64,000 nucleotides of DNA, from NCBI GenBank assembly GCA_023974075.1, contig CM043800.1, positions 11,616,894 to 11,680,893 on the forward strand, given 5' to 3'. This document shows positions 44,074-56,549 of this stretch, in pieces. Under the pieces are notes generated by a model. That model was not told the DNA's origin, made no database searches, and worked only from the letters and a program-made list of their open reading frames with translations. Each line of letters starts with the position of its first letter. Within the stretch, counting starts at the first letter, position 1. The position numbers and the translations under genes are program-made. Origin of the DNA: Chaenocephalus aceratus (lineage: Eukaryota > Chordata > Actinopteri > Perciformes > Channichthyidae).

Positions 44074-44723
44074 ACGGCCCCTACACACGGCGGCGTGCGT
44101 TGCCGCTTGGCGGTGGGCGTGTCTTGAGCTTGGGGAGTCAACGCGAGCAACACGACCAACAACCAATCACATGAATGTCCCGCCCCGGACATACAAAGCA
44201 AAGCATTCATGCTACATCCATGCTGGCTAAATATACTGTCTATGCTTGCTAGCTGTCCATTCAAACGAAGTACACTGGATATAAACTCCCCAAACAAGCG
44301 AAAACCTACCAGTTTCACCCACTGTCTCTGCCACCTCCCCCCATGCCTGGCTCCTCCGGTTTGTATCCCTGTATGTAAAGAGGGACTGGTCATAGAGTTC
44401 CGGGTGATTCCCTACCGCCACGATCATTTTCTCCTCCATTTGTTGACATATGGGAAATAACTGCGGTCTGGCTCTCCCAACATACACCCGGTTTGATTGG
44501 CTAGTGCTTGTACTGTCAGATTTTCATACGAGGGATTTGATTGGCTGACGCCTCCGTCGAGGCGGCAAAAGTAGAACATTGCTCTACTTTTGCAGCGAGC
44601 ACCGTGAGAGAAGCTACGCTTTGCTCCCACAATGCAGTTCGGCGAATCGTGACGTCACCCCATTCAAAGTGAATGGGCAGAAGCGTTGAAGCGGCAACGC
44701 ACGCCGCCGTGTGTAGGGGCCGT
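44074..44723. mobile_element. Harbinger-family MITE, longer member
   Basis: TIR ACGGCCCCTACACACGGCGG, then CGTGCGTTGCCGCTT, matched by the inverse at the right end (CCGCCGTGTGTAGGGGCCGT). It shares ACCAACAACCAATCACATGA and GATTTGATTGGCTGACGCCT with the MITE at 40079. The 650 bp include unrelated internal DNA at 44210-44480. No transposase. Confidence 0.85.
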
Positions 44724-46147
44724 AAGTCCCATGAATTGTAAAGTGGCAGATATTCAGAGGGGAGTTGCATTCACTGCTCACATGGAGAAAACACCCCACA
44801 TACTGAAGAGAATTATCTCACCACACACAGATAGATATAATTAGGATGATGAGAAGGGGAAGGCTTTTAATTTAGTCATGCATCGCACTTAGCTCAGAAT
44901 TGGTCATCGGCTGTCTCTGGCACGTCTTTGTTACAGTGTCAAGGCCTTTTGTATTGGCAGCAACACACAATATTTCAGGCACCTTATATGGATAGTTAGA
45001 CCCACTGTATCAACACTCTCAGATGAGTAGTACAAGCTTACAAAACACTGTAGAGAACTAATGGAGGTGCTACTCTGTAAAATCGAATTACTTATACAGT
45101 GTTTACTTATATTTAGAATCATTTTTCCCTCCATTTTGTTAAGAGACTCCACAACTAATCAACAAGTGATTTGAAAGACAAATAATAGACAACAATTTTA
45201 ATAATAATGAATTGTTGAATTAACTTTTCATGTAAAATAAAATTGCCGTTTTCTGCCTTTCAAATATGATGATATCCTGCTATTTCAGCAAATGTTTTTA
45301 TTATGGACCGACAGAAGATATTGAAAGACATCTTCTTTGCCTCTGAGGTTTTTACTGTTTTTGGTGTGTTTCTATCTTTTATCAGCCCAACCATACTTGC
45401 TAAAAGTTGCTACCAGTTATTCCTGTTTGCAATGTTCTCATAATTGAAAGAAAACGACAAATGCATTTCTTAAATGCTTAAATACCTGAACTTTAATCTT
45501 CATAAAGTGCTTTATTTTTCTCTTACTGTTTGTGCGGCAGTAGCTCTTTTCACCTAAAACCAGAGCCCAACCTGCTAGGATTGATTAGCTGGCCAGCTCT
45601 GTTGCGAATGGTCAACCGCTTAGAGAAGTGGCCCATTGCCCATCACGTACAATGTGCTGGAGCACTAGCCAATGGAAGTGCAAGCATTACATATTAATGT
45701 CACTACAATACGGAAGAAAACAAAGTTGTCAAATGTAGGCATTTAAGGCGGGGGGGAGAGAAATCCCTCCGGAGGGAACTATGGTGTTCTGTAATACAGA
45801 GATTGCCGTTTCTGTAATTTCTAAACAAATAAATTAATAAATTTGAAGTACAGAAGGTTTTAAAGTGCCTCTATATGCTAACACCAGCATGTACATTTCA
45901 CTTTCACCTCACACTGCATATTTGTCTTGATGTCTTCCCTTAAGTCTCATGCCCCCTCCTGGTTTGGCACACCTCAAAGTTTTACACCGTTGCTTTTGGG
46001 CAATTTGTGAAAGCCCATATAGCTTTATTACAAAGTGGGACTTTAATTGCTCCCTATTAAGACCAATAGCTTTGAAGATCACCTCAAGCCCCTGGGAGCT
46101 ACAGACCCCAATAAAGTGTCATGAAAGGTACAAGGGCACACACTAAC

Positions 46148-46234
46148 CTGTACTGAAGAGCTGATTTCAGCAGCAAAGCCTCCGGTTATTGGTGCTTCAT
46201 GACTGATGAGCAGGCGTCCAGTTTTCACCACCGA
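46148..46234 (-). CDS. bckdhb: bckdhb, penultimate coding exon
   Basis: The minus-strand exon has 29 codons in phase 0 at both ends, between acceptor TTTTTCAG and donor GTTAGTG. It encodes [15 protein letters not shown] followed by [14 protein letters not shown], almost identical to vertebrate BCKDHB. It joins in frame to the last exon (34638-34778), which begins EECFLN. The LLISHEAP segment is in the C-terminal transketolase-like domain of E1-beta. Earlier exons are not in this window, so they lie beyond 64000. Confidence 0.96.
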
Positions 46235-46587
46235 CTGAAAAACAAAAGACAGACACAGATTATTACAAAATGTTCCCTACTTTCATGGTTTAAAATGTAT
46301 CTGTAAAAATAAAACCGAGAGATTTAGACACATTTCAGTTCATATTTACCATTTTATCTCAAAGGTGAGCAAAATAGAAAATAATTCAAAAGAAAGTAAT
46401 TCCTGTATGTAGGGATGGGTACCGAGCCCCGGTATTAAACGGGCCCCGGGGCTGAATTATTAAAGACCGTGGTAACGTTAAGCTCCTGACGTTAGCAGAT
46501 CTTTTTATCGGTACAGGAGACATGTAAAAAATATATGTCATATGTATTATTGCTACACAAACATTATATTGCAGTTTTAATAATTCC

Positions 46588-46834
46588 TTACATTTATTAT
46601 AGCGCTTTTTCAATGACTCAAAGCGCTTTTACATATACACACATGACACATATCATACATGCAATGGTCAGATACTGTGGACAATACCCACAGGAGCAAG
46701 TTCAGGTGAAGTGTCTTGCCCAAGGACACACCGGCCTGACGCAGTGGCAGCAGGAGCGGGTTTCGAACTGGAGTTCCCCAGCACTCCCCCTTGATCTGAT
46801 GATCGGATGCACAGACCACTGCGCCACCCGTCCC
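46588..46834 (-). mobile_element. tRNA-derived SINE, minus strand
   Basis: Reading in reverse, GGGACGGGTGGCGCAGTGGT (A box), CCAGTTCGAAACCCG (B box), then CCTTGGGCAAGACACTTCAC, a body motif shared with the SINE at 41521. Confidence 0.85.
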
Positions 46835-46980
46835 AAGTTTTAGTGTCGCCAACTCCGTTTCTAATACGCAAAAGGACTGCAAAATGCTTCTATGATTACT
46901 ATTTAGTATTTTCGATCTCTCTCCCCCGCCTGCTTGCGAGGGGGCGGGGCAGTTTACACACACGCAGCTGCTACATGCAG

Positions 46981-47657
46981 TAGTGATGGGAATTCCGGCT
47001 CTTCTTGGTGAGCCGGATCATTTGGCTCTGCTCACCAAGAAGAGCCGGCTCTTTCGGCTCCCAAACGGCTCTTTACCACATATTATACCTTTTTAATTCA
47101 ATCAAATGTAGCCCTGTTTTGACTAATGAATGATTTATATGTGTACACATATATCACTTAAATTATTCAATACATCCTTTGGACTGAAGTATTCAAAAGT
47201 AAAAATTACATGTTTAATATAAATGATTTGCTGTGGCCAAATGTTTTCATTGCATTTACAGACCCGTGTAACTCTCTGATACCACCCAATGAATGCACTG
47301 ACTTACTTGTAGAACCACGCTACACAAAGCAGATAGCAACACCTATAAAAACTTAAGCATTGGACATTTAAAAAAAAGGGGCTACTGTATCGACATTTTA
47401 AAATGATATTTAAAGAAAAGGCCCTGACAAAACAGCAGGGCTCTGTTGATTAATAACTATGAACTATAGAAAAAAAGACAGCAGCAGCTGACATCAAATA
47501 TTTGCTGAGCCTAAGGATAATCATAATAATACATAGTAAATATATCAATAGATCCGCTAAAATATAAATATATTGCAATGCTCAAAACAGCAGCATCCAA
47601 CAGTCTCTAATCCTTGGATATTACATGTCACTGCATGCATGTAGCTGTAGCGCGGAG

Positions 47658-47701
<44 letters not shown>

Positions 47702-47812
47702 GTTTTGTATGACTTAACAAAAAAAAAAGAAAAGACGGCTCGTTCGCGGGTGCGAGCCGGCTCCCGTCGTTCACTTAAAAGAACCGGCTCGTTCGCGACC
47801 GACACATCACTA
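46981..47812. mobile_element. hAT-type DNA element with perfect 8-bp TSD
   Basis: Ends TAGTGATGGGAATTCCGGCT and (reverse complement) TTAGTGATGTGTCGGTCGCG, with AGCCGGCTC-rich subterminal DNA. Flanked by ACATGCAG at 46973-46980 and 47813-47820. It contains an (ATC)n microsatellite near the right end. No transposase. Confidence 0.92.
47659..47699. repeat. (ATC)n microsatellite
   Basis: About 13 ATC repeats, inside the hAT element at 46981-47812. Confidence 0.97.
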
Positions 47813-47821
47813 ACATGCAGC

Positions 47822-47859
47822 AACACACACACATCCACCCACCCACCCCCACACACACA

Positions 47860-47890
<31 letters not shown>

Positions 47891-47895
47891 CACCC
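47822..47895. repeat. (CA)n microsatellite
   Basis: Imperfect CACACA repeats with CCCACCC interruptions. Confidence 0.95.
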
Positions 47896-48696
47896 AGACC
47901 ACTCGCCATGAAACAAGATGTCGCTGTAAGTCCAATGGACACGGTCCAATCGTCCCCCAATCTTCACTTGTATATCACCGGTCCATGCCTCAAGAGCTCT
48001 ACGCCAAATCTGAGATCTCATCATATGCCGTTTCCATGGAAACGCATCCCTCGCCATAAAACATGTCGCTATAACTCCTATGAACATTTTCAAAAAGTGC
48101 TCAAGTGTGCTAACAATCCAGCCTTGAAGACATCTACGGGACAGTTTGGAGATTTCTTCAATTGCCGTTACCATGGCGACCAACCTTTCTGTTGGTCGCT
48201 TGTTAGCAGACGCTTCACGCGATGGCAGAGCGAACAGGTTTTATTTTTTTATTTTGGAGTTAAATGCATCAATCTGGTGCATTTTGAGGGGGAAATAAAG
48301 AGACTAGATCTATGGAAACACCCATACAGTATGAAACAGAACTGTATACATTTCAATGATCATTAAATCATGGCCATAACCAATAACATACCATATCCAA
48401 TATGAAAAAACACTGAAACTTGTTTATTTATTTGTTGGTTCATTTATAGTTTTGAGTGTGTCTGTGCTCCTGAATCAGCCTCTCCTGTCTCCATCCTTTC
48501 CTCCCTTCTCCTCTTTGAGGCAGCAGCAACGACTAGTTTTAGCTCTCAACAAGTTTTAAAAGTGTATCTTACCTTTTTTCACCTAGTTAACTTTATTTAT
48601 TTATTCATGCATATTTTACTAATCACTACCCTCTCAAATATGTGTTTACATAAATGGTGACCAAACCGTTTGAGACCCACTGAGAACTTAGACTAA

Positions 48697-49451
48697 TGGC
48701 GCGTTTCCACTGCAGCGGGGAGCTCGCTTTAAGCGTGCCGAGCCCGTTTTTGGTTGCGCTTCCACTTGGCCTAGTTTTGGCCCGGGGCTACTTTTAAACC
48801 TTTTTTCTGGCCCGACTAAATCGTGGTTCTAGGGCCAGGAACAACCAGATTGAGTCGGGCTGAGTATGCTAAACTAGAGAGAGAATCGCTGGCAAGGGGG
48901 CTACAACTACAACAAGATGAACATATTTGACCGTGATTTAATTGTAATACACGTTTCAAAATGATGCCGAAGTAACAACATACTGATACCGGTTAGTAAA
49001 AACCATGAATTAATGCTTTGACAAGTCTGCAGACAGACGGCAGGCGATAAACCCTTTTAAAATGCATGTTTTCTAAATGGAGCTTGGCTAAGCTAACGTT
49101 ATATATGCTCCGACCGTCCACACTCACAACAACGGCCTATACAGACATAAATAAACCAGCGACTGTATTCGCCATGACACAGGCAGTCTGTGGTTTGTAC
49201 TTGTTTAACTTTTGTCTAGTTTCTGAACAGATATGAAGAGCTGTGAGCTCTGAGTGCTAAGAGCTAACGGCTGTGTTGTTTTTTGGGGCGCTCATTGAAG
49301 ATGACATCACGGCTCCGCCTACACTGCGTTACTATAGTAACTACCCCAGTTCCTAAACTGTAATGGAAGCGCAGCATTAAAGTGAGCCGGGCCTAATAAG
49401 GCCTAACCAAACCGAGCAAGGCCGAGCGAGGCCTGCAGTGGAAACGCACCA
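48697..49451. mobile_element. PIF/Harbinger-type element with TAA target duplication
   Basis: TIR TGGCGCGTTTCCACTGCAG at the left and TGGTGCGTTTCCACTGCAG (reverse complement) at the right, bordered by TAA (48694-48696 and 49452-49454). A TWA duplication is typical of PIF/Harbinger. It is 755 bp with no transposase seen. Confidence 0.85.
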
Positions 49452-50197
49452 TAAGTTAACTATCTAAACACTCAGAAAATCCTTTACCTCACCTGAGCTG
49501 CGGTTATCCCGAGCTTGAATGACACACAGAGACCAATCAAGGGCTTTGATTTATGATCTGTATGACAGTGGCCATGTCGGCAGGCCACATCATGTAGACA
49601 GCCCGTCACCCTGTGTGAGGCAGACCACATAACAAGCCAGGCCATCGGGAAACCCCCCGGTCCTCCCGATGGCCAGTCCAGGACTGGGTACAGGAGGCGT
49701 AGAGCGAGGGATCATTGTCCATAAGTTAATCGATCGCAGATGGCGTCGTAGTCGCGGACGAATAAAAAAAAAACTAAATGGGTCGCAAAATATACTTGGG
49801 CGGCCGTTAATATACCTGGGCGGCTCGCCCAAGTATAGTCTATGTGTGGGAAACCCTTTAACCTCTTGTCGAAATAACTATTTTATGTTATCTTTTTTTC
49901 CACTATTTCACTTTTTTTGATTTCTTATGTTTATATACATATTGTATTAATGTTATTCTAAATAAAGCAACCCAATTCCCCTCCTCAATGAAGAAGTATT
50001 ACGATTCTAAAAACTCATAACTTTGTTTTGGAATACTCACACAGGTACCTTTTACCAGTTGGTCTCTGCTACATGGCTGTTAAAATGTAACAGTGGTTCT
50101 GACTGTGTGCTGTGGTATGTATCTGCATGTGGGCCTGGCTGTGTTGCTATGTGTGCATTTCTAAAACGGACAAGTCAAATCAAGCAATCTGATTGGT

Positions 50198-50230
50198 TCT
50201 TAGCCGTGATATACTGAGCGTATACCACGG
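50198..50230. repeat. Imperfect palindrome, copy 1
   Basis: AGCCGTGATATACTGAGCGT followed by ATACCACGGG can form a hairpin with CCGTG/CACGG arms. A close relative lies at about 50970-51003. Confidence 0.6.
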
Positions 50231-50969
50231 GTAGAATTGTAGTTACTTCAAGCAGTTTGCTTTTCAAACTGGGACAAGAAAACAGCGGAGAAGTAACGGG
50301 GCAGAAACCCTCCTTTTAACGCAGCGGTCCAGACATAGACATCAAACGGCAAAACATATTTGGTGTGCAGTTCCTTTGGCATTAGTGCAGGGATATCTAG
50401 ATACTTTCCAAGTACCTAAACGACGACATGCAGAGCTACGTGAAGATCAGGTAGACCAACTATAAAAGTACCCCCATTCAAAAGCTTTCTGATGCGGGTC
50501 TTGCAAGCAGAGAAATTATGACCGTTAATGGCCACAGGTGTGAAAGCTCTCTCCAGAGCTACTGGAAGCCGAATCTCGGGGACCGGAGAAAGTGGAGCAA
50601 TATTCTCGCCACGCCAAGCAACAGCCTAGAACAACCTCAACCTATACAAGTAACCACGTAAGCCATTCTACTGATGCTGGACAGTTTTTCAGTGGGTGCA
50701 CAATAAACGGCAACATACACATTAATGTAAATAAATAGCCAAATTATGGATCAACGCTCTCTGTCTAATATGTTCGCTAGCTGTTAGTGTTGTTGCATAG
50801 CAACCACCTCACACTATGTTTCGTGCAGAAGGCAACGGAGGGACTATTTTATTTTGAACATCATTATTTACTAATAAAAACTATTTAAATTAGAGTGTAT
50901 TTTTCGTTCATATTGCCACACTTGGTAACCGTTTTATAAAAGCAGGTTCGCATCGGGCCGAACCACGCC

Positions 50970-51003
50970 CCATAGCTGTGATATAATGAGCATATACCAC
51001 GGC
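50970..51003. repeat. Imperfect palindrome, copy 2
   Basis: AGCTGTGATATAATGAGCAT followed by ATACCACGGCC, matching the palindrome at 50198. The two may mark the ends of a decayed DNA element of about 800 bp. Confidence 0.5.
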
Positions 51004-52092
51004 CTGTCGTGAGCTATTGCTTAAGTATACAATGGATGCGACACAAGAGTATGAGCTGCTGGGCTGATTTAGGCTGGTATACAGGGCCAACGGGACAATC
51101 ATGGACATTAGAGGTCTCAGTCTCCCAGGCATTTACATTTGGCTTTTCAGCAACCTGACATTACTGCAGAAGGATGCCTCTGCTCCACCCGTTATCTACC
51201 ACAGCATAAAACCAAAACTGTACTTTAATCTCAATAACTTGCCACTGGTCCAGACCAAAGCTATGCCTGTTCTATGCAACTTCAGCAAACCATTCCTCTC
51301 CTCTGTCCAGTTGTTGTATTTTTCAAAAACAATTGGGAAATATCTCTAAACCTTAAGTATCATTACCAATGTCAAAGGACATGTCTTTGAAAACCTTCAA
51401 TAGGATTTAAAAAAAGTGTGACTGTTATCCTGGTCTGCATTCAGGAATAATTGTTGATTTTACATTGAAATATCACCTCTGAATAATACAGTCTTCATTT
51501 GAACACAGCGGGGTAAATATCACACACCTCTCTCTTTCCTCGAAGCCACAAACCATGCCAAACAGCCACCGTGGCTAAATAAGCCACTGAAAATGGGCAC
51601 CGCACATCAATATGGCACTGTAAATAGGTCCTGAAATGTTTTCCCTTCAACCAGTATCAAACACAGGGGCATTCTGGGGCTTCGTGCTGATGCTAAACAG
51701 GCAAATGTTTACATTGCTGAGGTCCTGAGTTTGGCAGTGAAGCACTAAATAACTGTGGCTATCTGTCACACACTGGTATCTGGGGCTGAATAAGTCAGCA
51801 GTGTGACACTCTGGGGCACCAATACTTGATATGCCTCTTTCTGGGTGGGGACATTGTATAAAGAGGATTCTCAGAGCTACATTTAATGCTCATGTCAGTT
51901 TAAAAAGGAGCGAATGAGTTCAGAGCGTAAAAATCACTGATTATATGACACTACTTTCAGGAATGTGGAAGTTAATAACAACACTGGAAGACAATAATAA
52001 CACTTGTCAGCCGGCACATTGAGAAGGAATCAAGCGAGGGTCTGAGAGTAGGGCGATGTCTTAATATGACATGTTGCTGTGAGCTTTGCTTA

Positions 52093-53125
52093 AGCCTGCG
52101 TCACACTGTCCCGAAATTGACACCAGATGGATACACGATAAAGGAAATGTTCAAATTCGGCTCTGATCGTAACAACATCGGGCCATTGGTGAGGGCACCT
52201 TAAGCCATCGTATGGCAGCAACTTCGTGAGCGGTGGAAAAATCTTTGGCATGCCAAAAAATTGCCGAAAGACGGTTAATTGCGAAGGTTAATTTTCGTGT
52301 TGAATTTGTGTGTCCATGTTGCCCTTCGTAAGGCCATCGTGAGGGCATCTTGTCAAATCGTGTCATCTTCGTCTTTACTAAGTGTGATCATCGGTGCTAT
52401 CTGGCATTTTTTGCCTCACAAAGACAATACAAAGGAAACAAGAAGCTGCCCGATTGTCTTAGGAAGGCAACACGACTACGTGAAGCCCTCGCAATGCCAT
52501 CGTGTAGCCATCGTATTATAGTACGATGACATCGAGATGGGACCACGGTGTCGGCGAAGACAGCCGAATTTGAGTAGCTCAAGCGTTTCCCATGTGTCAT
52601 GGTAACGTGGACAGTCAGTCCTGAGAAACTCTACAGAGCAGAGGCGTGTGTAACTCCCAAAGCTTCAATCACAATTAATCACAATTCAGTTCCTGCAGAA
52701 TGGCATACTTTGATGATGAGACAACCAGGAAAGAGAAGGCAGCAGCATTGCTTCTTTTGATGCACCTCAGAGAACATGATGAGCAACTCTCACAGGCCCA
52801 GCACCTCCTCTTACAGGTAAAGATTGTCTTATTTCACTTTGCCATTTGTGACCTAGTTCGAACGCATCGTACTCTCAATACGATGTTGTGTAGCCATCGT
52901 GTGGCCTTTGTGTGTCCTGCGGGTATAAACTACTATAAAAATTCACATCTTCATGTTGCCTTCGTGTATGGTTCGGGTGCCATCGTGTGGCCTTCTGTAG
53001 GCATCGCACTTACTTCAGCTGTTGCTTGGCTGTTGACCAAGTTCGGGGCCATCTTCGTGCGAAATTCACAATTCCATATTCGTGTGTCCATCTGGTGTCA
53101 ATTTCGGGGCAGTGTGACGCCAGCC
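52093..53125. mobile_element. PIF/Harbinger-type element with TTA target duplication
   Basis: The left end is AGCCTGCGTCACACTG, then CCCGAAATTGACACCAGATGG. The right end, inverted, is GGCTGGCGTCACACTG followed by CCCGAAATTGACACCAGATGG. Bordered by TTA (52090-52092 and 53126-53128). Its interior is rich in repeated GCCATCGT/ACGATGGC words and holds a short exon-like ORF at 52700-52816. Confidence 0.85.
52700..52816 (+). pseudogene. Residual first exon of a transposon gene
   Basis: ATG at 52700 opens 39 codons (MAYFDDETTRKEKAAALLLL, then MHLREHDEQLSQAQHLLLQ) ending at a good splice donor (CTTACAG|GTAAAG). No downstream exon is left. It is probably the start of the element's own DNA-binding or transposase gene; I could not assign a family. 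Confidence 0.45.
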
Positions 53126-53697
53126 TTAGCGCGATGACTCATACCGGTGTGGTAGTGCCCAATCCTTTACCCAATCAGCCCTGATGCTGAACCCGGTCCC
53201 CATCTCGCACACACTCTACGCACAGATACTGTTGACATAATTTCTAATTTACACTGACACAAGCATCAGCCTGATATCCCTGTTGCTCTTCTAACCAAGG
53301 GGAGGCCTATGATATTACTAGCTGCATTCAGATGCTTTGGACACAACAGAAACCTGCCACTGTTTTTACAATATCGTGGGATAGAATTTCAGGCTCAGGG
53401 GCCTTGGGAAAATGTGTTGCCCAGTTGATAGACCTGACCCAAAACCATGCTGCATAAAAACACAAGTGACAGTAACCTGCAAAGTGGCACTAATTCAGTA
53501 GGCCAACTAGTGGTGCATGTGAGCTTATCTCAATATGTAAAACAAATGTAAGGCATGTGGAGTTTACATCAACAGTAACAAAAAACACAATTCCTCTCAA
53601 TTCTTTCTCAGTGATGTAGTAAACTGTAGCCAACACATTGCATGCTTAGGTCAACATGCTGTGTGCGCACATTGTTAATGCTAACATGCTGATGACT

Positions 53698-53734
<37 letters not shown>
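53698..53734. repeat. (AC)n microsatellite
   Basis: About 18 pure AC repeats. Confidence 0.97.
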
Positions 53735-53737
<3 letters not shown>

Positions 53738-55984
53738 TATATAGTTGAGTTTTAACAGCATCCATCAAACTAGATTTTTTTTTGCCTTAATGGTCTGTTT
53801 TCTAATATTTCTGTGTTTCTGAACCACGTCTGTGTCTGCATATACTGTTCGTATTTAGTCTCCTGAATTTAAATGGGAATTAAATCATTTATGTGTTCCC
53901 AAAGAACCGGTGTTCTTCAGTTTTGTGTGAAACTTGTTGCACAGTTTACTGTAGAAACTATGTCCAGGACAAGGTATTCGGAAGTTTTGGAAGATTCATA
54001 TCTAACCACACTGAAGATTATGGAGGTATTGATCAGTCTTCTCATATCTCTAACATCACCAGAAGTCATAATTTAAGGGGTCATTTTTCAAAATGTTTCC
54101 CGTGTGGTTTATTCACCATTACAATAGCCCCACCTAAAATAATTTCCACCAGCCGCCACTGATAATAGGGCCCCTTTAAAACCACAATGGCAACGTCAAT
54201 GTGGCCCATGAGCAAAGATAACGGGGCCACTAAAGTCCTTACAATGCATTCTCTTGGCAAACTGGATATAGGTTTTTACAAATGTCCTTTTTTGTGAAAA
54301 TATTGGTCTCCCCACTTCAATGTGTTCACAGTCTACATAAAAGGGCAAATGTAATACTTCTGTTGTAAGATTGCAACATATTCATGGTCGGCCTTTCACC
54401 TCAACTGTCCAACTCGCCTCACCGCCTGAGGTTTAATTTCACACAGTTTTATGAGTTAAAGAAAAATACTTTCAGTAGTTATTGCATCTCTGACAGGAGA
54501 CCAACTTCTACATAGTAATTGTGGCAGCAGCTGTCAACCCAGTTGCTTCCGACTGCTGGATGTTTTTTTTAGGACACAAATATCCACTCTTATTGTATGG
54601 TTTGACCCTTTTCTCAAAAGTCAACCAGTCATGTTATTTTCCCTTGACAGCTACCTTTCATGTCAGTAAAATTGGGACTCAGAACGGGGGCAAATACATT
54701 ATTTTTAGGACAGTGGTGGAGCCACAGGAAGTACACTGGACAATGTAAGAAGATGATCAGTTAGATGCATTCAAGAGGAGAAATTATATACTGTGAGAGT
54801 GTAAAGTTAAATATGTCATAAATCTTCCAGTACAACCCTAGGAAGATTTGCTGGTAGGGCGATCTCTATGTTATTGTTTCACACTGCGGCCAATGAGTTT
54901 ATCACCGAGTTGCTGATGTGTGAACCAGATAGTGATCCCACACTAAAACAAAACCGCAGTGAGAATTGGGTTGACAAGAAAAAATAACAGACAATGAAGC
55001 AAAATTACAGTAGATAGTGAGAGTGGAAAAGTGTAGACGATCTAAAACTGAGAAGGTGAGTTAACCATAGGTCAAAGGGAGTTTTGACTGTTATAATGAG
55101 TAATGACTGATAGGCAAGAACACACTGGAATCTGGAAATGATAAAAGCGGTGTTGGTTAATTGTTTTTGCACAATTTCTATTGCAATATCCTTTAATAGT
55201 AGACCTATTAACAAGTTGTTAGGTGGGATTGAACATATTAATTGCAGAGTTTTAAATAATCAATTTTAATCTTTTAAATAGTGTAATACTTTTCTTAATG
55301 AGTTTTTTACTTTAAACTCAAAGTTATAACACATCCCGCATTTTTTAAGTATCAGAATTCCTTTATTCGTCCCACAAAGGGGAAATCAGGGTTCATACAC
55401 TTTTTCACCAATGATTTTCAATGACTTTTCCATGACTTCTCAATGACCTTTACCTAATTTTCCATGACCAAACAAAAATTACCACTGAAAATGGCTTATT
55501 TGAACATGGAACAGGAAAATAAGTTCTGCATATGAAACATGTAGTGCCTATCTAAAACAAATCAAATAGTAGGCTTACTAGCTTCTACACGCTAAAGCAA
55601 CTGTAGTCAGGGATGCAAAGTCATCAGGTATGAAAAAGGTGACAAGGATCCGAGCCCCCCGACCCCACGGAATATCGGCTTTAAAATGAGGAATAACAGA
55701 GGATGTTAGCAGTCAGAACAACTAAAGCAGCAGGTAATAACAGAAACGCCAAAGAGTCACATCTAATAGAAATATATAAAAGCATTTATTTTAATTGTGT
55801 AGCAGTCGGTTTATAATTCTGGCAGCACTGTTGAGTATGTATTGTCATGCCTCTGTGCAAGGCTGAGTCTTTCTATCTTTATAGCCACTGGTGTAACTAA
55901 GTTCATAAACTCAAGTACTATACGGGGGTACAGTTTTGAGATACTTGTACTTTATTAAGTATTTCAATGTTTTGCTACTTTGTA

Positions 55985-56250
55985 CTTCGACTCAACTACA
56001 GTTCAGAGGTACATGGTGTACTTCGACTCCACTACAGTTCAGAGGTACATGGTGTACTTCTACTCACTACAGTTCAGAGGTACATGGTGTACTTCGACTC
56101 AACTACAGTTCAGAGGTACATGGTGTACTTCGACTCCACTACAGTTCAGAGGTACATGGTGTACTTCTACTCACTACAGTTCAGCGGTACATGGTGTACT
56201 GCGACTCCACTACAGTTCAGAGGTACATGGTGTACTTCTACTCACTACAG
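55985..56250. repeat. Minisatellite block 1, about 36-bp unit
   Basis: Units read GTACATGGTGTACTTCGACT then CCACTACAGTTCAGAG, with ACTTCTACTCACTACAG variants of slightly different length. About 7 copies. Stop-free in all three forward frames, which makes false ORFs. Confidence 0.95.
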
Positions 56251-56396
56251 CGTCACACAGATGCCTATCTTTATTTATTTATTTAATTGTGAATTTTGAA
56301 TGTCCATGTTTGTACTATTGTTTTCCTTCTTACATTTTTTTTTAAATATTTTGAGATTTGGTTGAGCAGGGTATACTTGTACTTTTACTAGTACTT

Positions 56397-56517
56397 TATT
56401 AGAGATGTGTCTGTTGTTTGTGTTTGTTTTTAGTGTCAGGATGGAACCCTTGTCTTTTTCTCTGCAAAAGAAATCTACCTACGGGTACAAATAAATAACC
56501 TGAACCTGAACCTGAAG
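56397..56517 (+). mobile_element. LINE 3'-end fragment
   Basis: GTACAAATAAATAACCTGAA, then CCTGAACCTGAA, is a short LINE-type tail with (CCTGAA)n at the end. It is followed directly by another minisatellite unit, so it inserted into the array. The 5' limit is approximate. Confidence 0.5.
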
Positions 56518-56549
56518 GTACATGGTGTACTTCGACTCCACTACAGTTC

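Larger units (their letters stand above)
34779..46147 (-). other. bckdhb: bckdhb last intron, 11.4 kb
   Basis: Starts at the donor CAG|GTTAGTG (minus strand, 46147 downward) and ends at the acceptor TTGCAG|GAA. It is filled with hAT, Harbinger and SINE insertions and a CA-rich microsatellite, listed separately. Between them (34780-37980, 41700-44070, 44730-46147) no further coding exon is recognised. Confidence 0.9.

Noticed and set aside
47705..48366. Thr/His-rich open frames
   Set aside because: They run through a CA microsatellite and show no conserved domain.
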